Origin: Bifidobacteriaceae bacterium
GTDB lineage: Bacteria; Actinomycetota; Actinomycetes; Actinomycetales; WQXJ01
Direction: 5' to 3'
Length of the DNA: 10,544 nt
NCBI GenBank assembly: GCA_031268115.1
Contig: JAIRXV010000143.1
Location: 1-10,544, forward strand
The position numbers and the translations under genes are program-made. The first letter of the stretch is position 1. Every line of letters starts with the position of its first letter. Below are positions 5,470 to 10,544 of this stretch, piece after piece. The notes under the pieces are model-generated. The model did no database searches. It saw only the letters and a list, made by a program, of their open reading frames with translations, and was not told the origin of the DNA.

Positions 5470-7689
5470 ATGGCCACACCTGTCCCGATGCCAGCGTTGG
5501 GCGAGAGCGTCACCGAGGGAACAGTCACCCGTTGGTTGAAGGCGCTCGGCGACCGCGTTCAAGTGGATGAGCCGCTCGTGGAGATTTCTACCGACAAGGT
5601 GGACACCGAGATCCCGAGCCCTGTCGCGGGGGTCGTGTGCTCAGTTTTGGTCCAAGAGGATGAGCCGGTCAAGGTGGGGGCGGTGCTCGCGGAAATCGCC
5701 GCCGATGACGCTCCCGCCGAGCCCGAGCCGTTGGCTGAAGGGCCAGACCGGTTAGACGCGGGGGGGTTGAAGGGTGGGGCTCCCGACGCGCTTGGGGACG
5801 GGGTCGAGGAGCTTGGGGACGGGGTTGAGGAGACCGCATCCCTGCCCCCCGTTTCGGAATCCACGGCCTTTCCCTTGGCGTCCACCCAGGACCGCCAGGC
5901 CGCGTCCGATGGCGATTCCTGGACTGTCCTAACACCGCCAGCCGGTGTCTTGCCGCTCTCAGGCTTCGATCAATCGGGTGTTTGGCGCACTGCCGATCCG
6001 GCGCCCCAAACCGGGCGCACCGCACCGGCTCCAGCGCCAGGGGCCTGGGCGGCGAACCCAATCGTGCCACCCACCTTGGGAGCGTCCGAAGGCGCCTCCA
6101 CGGTGGAAGCCGAACGGACCGAAAAGGCGCACCCGGACCCAACCCCTGCCAGCGCCGGCTCGGCCGCGCCGCCGTACGCTGTGCCCGCGGGGTCCGCCCA
6201 CGGGTTGCGTTCCTTCGACGGGGGCGTTCCTGGCACTGTCGTCGGTCCCCCCCCGAGTGCCCTTTCCGAACCCGGCTACTCCCCAGCGGCCGGGGCCCGC
6301 CCACGAACGCCTGTCGCCGGCCTGGGGGTGGGTATCGAGACCGCGGACCCGGATGCGGTTGATTCCCCCGCCCGCGAGGCGGACCCGGCATCGCCGCTCG
6401 CGGCGCTTACCCCCACGGGCAGTGACGCCACCTCCCCATCGACGCTTTCTGCGCCATCGGCGGCCGCGCCGCGAGCCGTGCCTAAGCCAGACATCGTTTC
6501 CTCCCCCACGGTCTCCAGGTACTCGAACCTGCCGCCATCGGGCCCGCTGACGGGATCGATCCCAAAGCCGATGGCCTACGTGACGCCCCTGGTCCGCAAG
6601 CTAGCCGACGAACGCGGCGTGGACTTGGCGACCGTGCCGGGCAGCGGCGTGGGCGGCCGCATCCGCCGAGACGACGTGGAGAAACAGGCCGCGAAGGCTG
6701 AGGCCGAACGGTTGGCCGCGGAAGAGGCCGCGAAGGCTGAGGCCGAAAGGTTGGCCGCGGAAGAGGCCGCGAAAGTTGGGCCGAAACGAGGAGCAGCGCC
6801 AGAGGCAGGCGGCGCGGTTTTCGCCGGCCCCGGACAGGACGGCGTGTCTGTCGCCGGCGACGGTCTTGCCACGGGCGGGGCCAACTCGTTCGGCACCGCT
6901 GTGTTGAAGGCCGACCAACCCTCACCCTCCGCAGTTGGGCAACCGGGCCTAGAAGCAGGTCCGGCCCGCGCCAGCGGCAAGCGCGGCACGGTTGAGCCGC
7001 TTTCGTGGCAGCGTTCGGCGATGGCCGAACGGATGGTCTCGTCGCTTCGCGCGACCGCCCAAGTCACCGCCACGGCGGAGGTCGATGTCACTCGCATATC
7101 GCGCCTGATCGACTCCGCGCGCGATTCCTTCCGCGAACGCGAAGGGATCGATCTCACGTTCCTGCCGTTTTTCGTCTTGGCGGCAGTCGAAGCGCTTCAG
7201 GCCAATCCGAGCTTGAACGCCACTCTCGACGGCGACAAAGTGCGGTATCACGCGGTTGAGAACGTCGCGTTCACGGTCGACACGCCGCTCGGGCCGGTCA
7301 CGCCCGTCATCAAGGACGCCGGTGCCACGGGCTTGGCCGGGTTGGCCAGGTCGATCGCGGACTTGGCGGGACGCATCCACGAGAACGCCGTCATGCCGGA
7401 CGAACTCGCGGGCGGAACGTTCACCTTGACCAACCCCGGCACGGGCGATGCCCTCTTCGAGACGCCGATCGTCCACGAACCTCAGGTGGCTATTCTCTCG
7501 TGCGGCGCCGTCGTCAAACGCCCGGTCGTCATCACCGATGCCGCGGGCAACGACGCGATAGCTCTGAGGTCGATGGCGTACCTCGCCCTCTCCTATGACC
7601 ACCGTCTGGTGGACGGCCCGGACGCGGGCCGCTTCTTGTCCATGGTCCGGGCCCGCATCGAATCCGGCGCCTTCGACGCCGCTCTATGA
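5470..7689 (+). CDS. sucB: dihydrolipoamide acyltransferase (E2) with one lipoyl domain and very long linker
   Basis: E2 transfers acyl groups from its lipoyl arm to CoA and forms the core of the dehydrogenase complex. In mycobacteria and corynebacteria the equivalent protein is the pyruvate dehydrogenase E2 and also supplies lipoyl groups to the Kgd enzyme; the same may hold here. It has 739 residues. Lipoyl domain: 1-78, attachment K43 in STDKVDTE. A Pro/Ala/Gly/Ser-rich linker runs from about 80 to 366. Subunit-binding domain: about 368-405 (TPLVRKLADERGVDL, GxGVGGRIRRDDV). A charged helical repeat is at 407-435 and a second linker at 436-506. Catalytic domain: 507-739, with H711 and D715 in SYDHRLVDGPDAG. 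Many actinobacterial homologues have two lipoyl domains; here the place of the second is low-complexity sequence. The start ATG has GAGGAAGGA (5448-5456) upstream. Product sure; substrate specificity (pyruvate or 2-oxoglutarate) is not settled by sequence. Confidence 0.93.
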   Translation: MATPVPMPALGESVTEGTVTRWLKALGDRVQVDEPLVEISTDKVDTEIPSPVAGVVCSVLVQEDEPVKVGAVLAEIAADDAPAEPEPLAEGPDRLDAGGLKGGAPDALGDGVEELGDGVEETASLPPVSESTAFPLASTQDRQAASDGDSWTVLTPPAGVLPLSGFDQSGVWRTADPAPQTGRTAPAPAPGAWAANPIVPPTLGASEGASTVEAERTEKAHPDPTPASAGSAAPPYAVPAGSAHGLRSFDGGVPGTVVGPPPSALSEPGYSPAAGARPRTPVAGLGVGIETADPDAVDSPAREADPASPLAALTPTGSDATSPSTLSAPSAAAPRAVPKPDIVSSPTVSRYSNLPPSGPLTGSIPKPMAYVTPLVRKLADERGVDLATVPGSGVGGRIRRDDVEKQAAKAEAERLAAEEAAKAEAERLAAEEAAKVGPKRGAAPEAGGAVFAGPGQDGVSVAGDGLATGGANSFGTAVLKADQPSPSAVGQPGLEAGPARASGKRGTVEPLSWQRSAMAERMVSSLRATAQVTATAEVDVTRISRLIDSARDSFREREGIDLTFLPFFVLAAVEALQANPSLNATLDGDKVRYHAVENVAFTVDTPLGPVTPVIKDAGATGLAGLARSIADLAGRIHENAVMPDELAGGTFTLTNPGTGDALFETPIVHEPQVAILSCGAVVKRPVVITDAAGNDAIALRSMAYLALSYDHRLVDGPDAGRFLSMVRARIESGAFDAAL
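5791..5832 (+). repeat. 21-bp tandem duplication in the sucB linker
   Basis: Two adjacent 21-bp copies (5791-5811 and 5812-5832) differ at one base, C versus T at the third position of a Val codon. They encode LGDGVEE twice (residues 108-114 and 115-121). The length keeps the reading frame. Near-identity at silent sites points to a recent slippage duplication. Confidence 0.9.
6688..6765 (+). repeat. 39-bp tandem duplication encoding AAKAEAERLAAEE
   Basis: Two copies (6688-6726 and 6727-6765) differ at one base, a CGG versus AGG arginine codon, so the protein copies at residues 407-419 and 420-432 are identical. A third copy begins (AAK at 433-435) and then diverges. The Ala/Glu/Lys pattern predicts a charged single helix joining the subunit-binding domain to the second flexible linker. 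Confidence 0.92.
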
Positions 7690-7747
7690 GCGGTGTCGAA
7701 GGCCCGATAGGGCCGATGATCCCCACCCATCGACAGGTCCATCCAGG

Positions 7748-7759
7748 GGCGGTACCGCC
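7748..7759. promoter_or_regulatory. perfect 12-bp palindrome upstream of the DUF4191 gene
   Basis: GGCGGTACCGCC is its own reverse complement. It lies 58 nt downstream of the sucB stop, 48 nt upstream of the DUF4191 start and 34 nt upstream of its predicted -10. A dimeric regulator could bind here, but no known operator is recognised and chance is possible in G+C-rich DNA. As an RNA hairpin it would have almost no loop, which argues against a terminator. Confidence 0.25.
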
Positions 7760-7793
7760 ATCGGGCACCGACTGGCGCTAACCACGCCCCGGG

Positions 7794-7799
7794 TAGGAT
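7794..7799 (+). promoter_or_regulatory. predicted -10 element of the DUF4191 gene (leaderless start)
   Basis: TAGGAT fits TANNNT and lies 8 nt before the ATG at 7808. That spacing places the first transcribed base at or next to the start codon. There is no separate Shine-Dalgarno site in the usable window. No clear -35 was found. It implies the gene can be transcribed separately from sucB. Confidence 0.5.
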
Positions 7800-7807
7800 G
7801 AGCCATT

Positions 7808-8587
7808 ATGGTTTCTCGCCCACGCAGCTCAGACCCGACCCCCACGCAGCCCGCCACCCGGACCGAGAAACGCGCGGCAAAGCGCGCAGCCAAGGCGGCC
7901 AAACCAAAGAAGACCCGTTGGTTTAAGCAGATCTGGCAGGTCTTCCAGATGACCCGCAAGGTCGAGCCTCTGATCTGGTTGTGGATGGCGCTGGTGTTCC
8001 TCGGTGTTGTCGGTGTCGCCGTTTTGATCGGGCTCTTCGGTTGGAGGGGGCACGCCATCTACATGGGGGTCCTGGGCACCCCGACGGGTCTCCTCGGGGC
8101 CATGTACTTGCTGATGAACCGCGCCGAGCGCGCCGCCTACTCGCGTATCGAAGGCCAGGAGGGTGCGTCATCGGCGGCGATAGGACAAGTCCGGCGCGGC
8201 TGGAGCTTCGAGGAAGACCCCGTCGCCCTCGACCCCAAATCCCACGCCATGGTGTTTCGGGGCATCGGCCGGCCCGGGGTGATGCTGATAGCCGAGGGCG
8301 CGCCTCCTAACCGCGTCGCCAAACTGGTCGAGGCGGAAAAGCGCAAGGTGACGCGGGTTGCCCCGGACGTGCCCGTCATCGTCCTCACGACTGGCCGCGA
8401 CGAGGGGCAAGTCCCGTTGCGCAAGCTGGCCCGCGTAATCCAACGCCAACGCCCCAAGCTCTCGAAAGCTGAGGTGGCGGTGGTTCAGAACCGCCTCAAA
8501 GCGATCGGCGGGCTCAAGGCGCCGATACCCAAGGGGATCGACCCCATGCGCATCCGGCCGGACCGCAAGGCCTTCCGCGGACGATGA
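7808..8587 (+). CDS. DUF4191 domain membrane protein (Rv2219-like)
   Basis: This 259-residue protein belongs to the actinobacterial DUF4191 family (PF13829), whose M. tuberculosis member Rv2219 also sits near glnA1. No function is established. The N-terminal ~50 residues are strongly basic (EKRAAKRAAKAAKPKKTR at 20-37). Two transmembrane helices follow, about 53-78 and 82-103, then a cytoplasm-like C-terminal domain of ~155 residues. Conserved-looking stretches are MNRAERAAYSRIEGQ (103-117), RRGWSFEEDPVALDPK (129-144), VMLIAEG (158-164) and the C-terminal DPMRIRPDRKAFRGR (245-259). The basic N-tail suggests its first 50 residues stay in the cytoplasm, which would put the large C-terminal domain there too. 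The ATG start is the only sensible one and is 8 nt from a -10 motif. In many actinobacteria lipB and lipA separate it from sucB; they are absent here. No catalytic motif is evident. Confidence 0.9.
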   Translation: MVSRPRSSDPTPTQPATRTEKRAAKRAAKAAKPKKTRWFKQIWQVFQMTRKVEPLIWLWMALVFLGVVGVAVLIGLFGWRGHAIYMGVLGTPTGLLGAMYLLMNRAERAAYSRIEGQEGASSAAIGQVRRGWSFEEDPVALDPKSHAMVFRGIGRPGVMLIAEGAPPNRVAKLVEAEKRKVTRVAPDVPVIVLTTGRDEGQVPLRKLARVIQRQRPKLSKAEVAVVQNRLKAIGGLKAPIPKGIDPMRIRPDRKAFRGR

Positions 8588-8620
8588 CGTTGCTGGTCGG
8601 AGGCGGTCCATCGCCCCTTC

Positions 8621-8658
8621 GTAACGTGGCCGAAACTCTCGCGACACTGAGGCGACAC
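8621..8658 (+). promoter_or_regulatory. tandem GlnR box upstream of glnA
   Basis: Four 5-bp half-sites begin at 8621, 8632, 8643 and 8654, exactly 11 bp apart: GTAAC, GAAAC, GACAC and GACAC, each separated by 6 bp. The first pair is an exact match to the Streptomyces GlnR consensus gTnAc-n6-GaAAc; the second pair is a weaker match in the same register. This a-site plus b-site arrangement is known at GlnR-controlled glnA and amtB promoters. The second pair overlaps the likely -35 region of the glnA promoter. GlnR (an OmpR-type nitrogen regulator) binding is inferred; the regulator gene is not in this window. Confidence 0.75.
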
Positions 8659-8668
8659 CGCCTATCCC

Positions 8669-8674
8669 TACTGT
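8669..8674 (+). promoter_or_regulatory. predicted -10 element of glnA
   Basis: TACTGT fits TANNNT and lies 10 bp after the last GlnR half-site. Transcription would start near 8681, leaving a leader of about 44 nt that contains the AGGAGA ribosome site. The -35 position (about 8646-8651) has no consensus match, as expected for an activator-dependent promoter. Confidence 0.5.
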
Positions 8675-8724
8675 GTCACGCGTTGCACCACAGCCCACCC
8701 ACTGTCACCTGACTAGGAGAAACG

Positions 8725-10149
8725 ATGTTCAAAGACCCGGCTGAAGCTCTGGCATTTGCCAAGGACGAGGCGGTCGAGTTTGTCGATGTGCGCTTTTGTG
8801 ACCTGCCGGGGGTCATGCAGCATTTCACGATCCCAGCGGCCGCGTTTACGGAAGACGCGTTCACGGAGGGGCTGATGTTCGACGGATCGTCCATCCGCGG
8901 CTTCCAGGCGATCCACGAGTCTGATATGAAGCTGATGCCGGACGTGGGTACCGCGTTCGTCGACCCATTCCGCTCGAGAAAGACCCTAGTTTTGAACTTC
9001 TCCATCGTGGATCCGTTCACCGGTGAGCCCTACTCCCGGGATCCACGGAATGTCGCCGCTAAAGCCCAGGCGTACCTGGCAAGCACAGGAATAGCCGACA
9101 CCGCATTCTTTGCCCCCGAAGCCGAGTTCTACATTTTCGACTCTGTACGCTTTGAGACCAACGCTCACGAGTCCTACTATTTCATCGACTCCTCGGAGGC
9201 CGTCTGGAACACGGGTCGCGATGAAGAGGGTGGGAACTTGGGGTACAAGACTCGATTCAAAGGCGGGTATTTCCCGGTTCCGCCATCGGACCAGATGGCG
9301 GATCTGCGCGACACGATGTGCGCTAACCTGGCCGAGGTGGGCCTGGAGTTGGAGCGTGCGCACCACGAGGTGGGTACCGCCGGTCAACAGGAGATCAACT
9401 ACCGGTTCTCGACGCTGCTCGCGGCCGGCGACGATTTGATGAAGTTCAAATATGTTCTGAAGAACACAGCGTGGCAGGCCGGTAAGACGGTCACCTTCAT
9501 GCCGAAGCCGATTTTCGGGGACAATGGCTCGGGGATGCACTGCCACCAATCGCTGTGGCTGGATGGCAGGCCATTGTTCTTCGATGAGCGAGGCTACGGC
9601 GGATTGTCGGATCTGGCCCGTTGGTACATCGGCGGTTTGCTGGCCCACGCACCGTCTGTGCTGGCCTTCACGAATCCGACCGTCAACTCGTTCCACCGCC
9701 TGGTGCCGGGCTTCGAGGCACCCGTCAATTTGGTCTACTCGGCCCGCAACCGGTCCGCTTGCATCCGCATCCCGGTGACGGGCACTTCCGCCAAAGCGAA
9801 GCGTATCGAGTTCCGCGTCCCGGACCCGTCCTCGAACCCGTATCTTGCGTTCTCGGCCCAGTTGCTGGCCGGCATCGACGGCATCCGCAACCGAATCGAG
9901 CCGCCGGACCCGATCGACAAAGACCTGTACGAATTGCCGCCGGAAGAGCATGCGCAGATTCAGCAGGTGCCGGGTTCTTTGTCTGAGGTGCTGGACGCCC
10001 TCGAAGCCGATCACGACTATTTGACTGAGGGCGATGTCTTCACGGCGGACCTGATCGAGACGTGGCTCGACTACAAGCGCACACGCGAGGTCGATCCGAT
10101 TCGGCTACGCCCGCACCCCCACGAGTTCGAGCTGTACTACGACATCTGA
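8725..10149 (+). CDS. glnA: glutamine synthetase type I (GlnA, GSI-beta)
   Basis: Glutamine synthetase makes glutamine from glutamate, ammonium and ATP as a cytosolic dodecamer. It has 474 residues, typical of the adenylylated GSI-beta class. Motifs: MFDGSSIRGF (51-60) with active-site D53; metal ligands E132 and E134 in PEAEFYIFD; HHEVGTAGQQEI (213-224); ATP/metal loop KPIFGDNGSGMHCHQSLW (261-278) with H272; glutamate-flap E331 in PGFEAP; RNRSACIRIP (341-350) and EFRVPDPSSNP (362-372). The adenylylation site is Y402 in DLYELPPEE, implying post-translational control by a GlnE-type adenylyltransferase, although glnE is not in the window. The start is ATG at 8725 with AGGAGA (8715-8720) just upstream. 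It has its own promoter with a GlnR box array and is followed by a strong inverted repeat, so it is probably a single-gene transcript. Confidence 0.98.
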   Translation: MFKDPAEALAFAKDEAVEFVDVRFCDLPGVMQHFTIPAAAFTEDAFTEGLMFDGSSIRGFQAIHESDMKLMPDVGTAFVDPFRSRKTLVLNFSIVDPFTGEPYSRDPRNVAAKAQAYLASTGIADTAFFAPEAEFYIFDSVRFETNAHESYYFIDSSEAVWNTGRDEEGGNLGYKTRFKGGYFPVPPSDQMADLRDTMCANLAEVGLELERAHHEVGTAGQQEINYRFSTLLAAGDDLMKFKYVLKNTAWQAGKTVTFMPKPIFGDNGSGMHCHQSLWLDGRPLFFDERGYGGLSDLARWYIGGLLAHAPSVLAFTNPTVNSFHRLVPGFEAPVNLVYSARNRSACIRIPVTGTSAKAKRIEFRVPDPSSNPYLAFSAQLLAGIDGIRNRIEPPDPIDKDLYELPPEEHAQIQQVPGSLSEVLDALEADHDYLTEGDVFTADLIETWLDYKRTREVDPIRLRPHPHEFELYYDI

Positions 10150-10191
10150 TCCGGTCTAGGTCGGCGGCCGCTCTATCGCCCGGCCTCCTTG

Positions 10192-10225
10192 GCCGACACG
10201 GGCTGGTACTACTGCCCGTGTCGGC
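10192..10225 (+). terminator. perfect 12-bp inverted repeat after glnA, probable terminator
   Basis: GCCGACACGGGC (10192-10203) pairs fully with GCCCGTGTCGGC (10214-10225) around a 10-nt loop. It begins 42 nt after the glnA stop. No T-run follows, so it would be a terminator of the hairpin-only type often proposed in actinobacteria. It also lies 23 nt before the predicted -10 of the next gene, so an operator role cannot be ruled out. Confidence 0.65.
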
Positions 10226-10248
10226 GTGGCGCGAAGCCCGCGACGCCC

Positions 10249-10254
10249 TAGCCT
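10249..10254 (+). promoter_or_regulatory. predicted -10 element of the AI-2E family gene (leaderless start)
   Basis: TAGCCT fits TANNNT and lies 7 nt before the GTG at 10262. With usual spacing, transcription would start at or beside that GTG, which would exclude the ATG at 10256 as the start. No Shine-Dalgarno site is present. Confidence 0.4.
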
Positions 10255-10261
10255 TATGCCC

Positions 10262-10544
10262 GTGAGTCCCAAACAAGACCCGACCGAGCACGGTGGCGCC
10301 CCGGCTCCTTCGGAAGCGTTGACCGCGACAGGAACGGACGGCGCTGCGGCCGCGCCACGCTCCCGACCCCCCACCTGGCTATGGCGGGCGTTTGGGATGG
10401 CCGCGCTCACGGGGATGGTGGCCGTGTTCTTGTGGCACGCCATCAGTGCCCTTTCGAGTTTGCTGCTGATGTTGTTGTGCTCGCTGTTCGTGGCTCTCGC
10501 AATCGAACCGCCAGTCACGTGGCTGGTACAGCGCAAGTGGAAGC
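10262..10544 (+). CDS. AI-2E family transporter, N-terminal part only
   Basis: The first 94 residues are present and the gene continues past the right edge. A polar, Pro/Ala-rich tail (1-40) precedes two hydrophobic segments (about 44-62 and 64-82) and the block SLFVALAIEPPVTWLVQRKW (74-93), which resembles the conserved N-terminal region of AI-2E exporter-like proteins (PF01594). The family name comes from E. coli TqsA, linked to autoinducer-2 export; other members act as ion antiporters, so the substrate here is unknown. The ATG at 10256 in the same frame is an alternative start adding two residues; I prefer GTG 10262 because of the -10 spacing. It lies 112 nt from the glnA stop with a probable terminator between, so it looks independently transcribed. 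Confidence 0.72.
   Translation, partial: MSPKQDPTEHGGAPAPSEALTATGTDGAAAAPRSRPPTWLWRAFGMAALTGMVAVFLWHAISALSSLLLMLLCSLFVALAIEPPVTWLVQRKWK

Noticed and set aside
5669..6550. Alternative long frames in the sucB linker, possibly hiding a frameshifted second lipoyl domain
   Set aside because: The two other forward frames I read give only Arg/Pro-rich sequence with no lipoyl attachment motif, and the main frame is open from 5470 to 7689. No evidence of a broken domain.
7701..7715. Short inverted repeat GGCCC-GATA-GGGCC after sucB as terminator
   Set aside because: Only a 5-bp stem with no T-run; too weak in G+C-rich DNA to call.
8986..10014. 342-codon open frame on the minus strand opposite glnA
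   Set aside because: It is a shadow of glnA caused by high G+C third positions. Its product is Arg/Gly/Val-rich with no recognisable family, while glnA matches its family end to end.
1..10544. Mobile elements, CRISPR arrays, phage or defence genes
   Set aside because: Every coding region fits a core actinobacterial gene or a conserved family; no transposase, integrase, spaced repeats, tRNA or att-like direct repeats were seen.

Overview
The window looks like ordinary chromosomal DNA from a high-G+C actinobacterium (class Actinomycetia). Evidence: strong G+C bias at third codon positions; a methionine aminopeptidase with the proline-rich N-terminal extension of mycobacterial MapB; a polyphosphate glucokinase; a DUF4191 membrane protein beside glnA, as in mycobacteria; GlnR-type nitrogen boxes; and several likely leaderless promoters. 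The genus cannot be fixed from the sequence. I see no mobile element, CRISPR array, tRNA or rRNA.

Layout. (a) Positions 2-2377 hold a pantothenate gene cut by the window edge (panB), methionine aminopeptidase (map) and polyphosphate glucokinase (ppgK), followed at 2374-3561 by an LtrA-family membrane protein. map/ppgK and ppgK/ltrA overlap by 4 nt (ATGA and GTGA), so this is a tightly coupled co-directional operon. (b) A small conserved gene of unknown function lies on the minus strand (3572-3913), convergent with ltrA and divergent from the next block. (c) Positions 4051-7689 hold lpdA and sucB, the E3 and E2 subunits of the 2-oxoacid dehydrogenase complexes, 36 nt apart. The E2 is odd: one lipoyl domain followed by a linker of about 285 residues rich in Pro, Ala, Gly and Ser, with near-perfect tandem repeats. 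(d) Positions 7808-8587 encode a two-helix DUF4191 membrane protein. (e) glnA (8725-10149) encodes type I glutamine synthetase with the adenylylation tyrosine. Its upstream region has four GlnR-like half-sites at exact 11-bp steps. (f) After a perfect 12-bp inverted repeat, the start of an AI-2E family membrane protein runs off the window.

How the genes fit together: the first operon mixes cofactor synthesis (pantothenate, hence CoA), N-terminal protein processing and glucose phosphorylation from polyphosphate. lpdA-sucB makes acyl-CoA from 2-oxoacids, using CoA. glnA assimilates ammonium onto glutamate, which derives from 2-oxoglutarate, and is probably under GlnR and GlnE control. No intergenic stretch exceeds 300 bases; the two longest are 137 nt each (3914-4050 and 8588-8724), both regulatory in character.

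I did not find a convincing new multi-gene system. The best second-look items are the four-half-site GlnR array, the unusual E2 linker, the conserved small unknown gene, and a repeated TANNNT-to-start-codon pattern that suggests leaderless transcripts.
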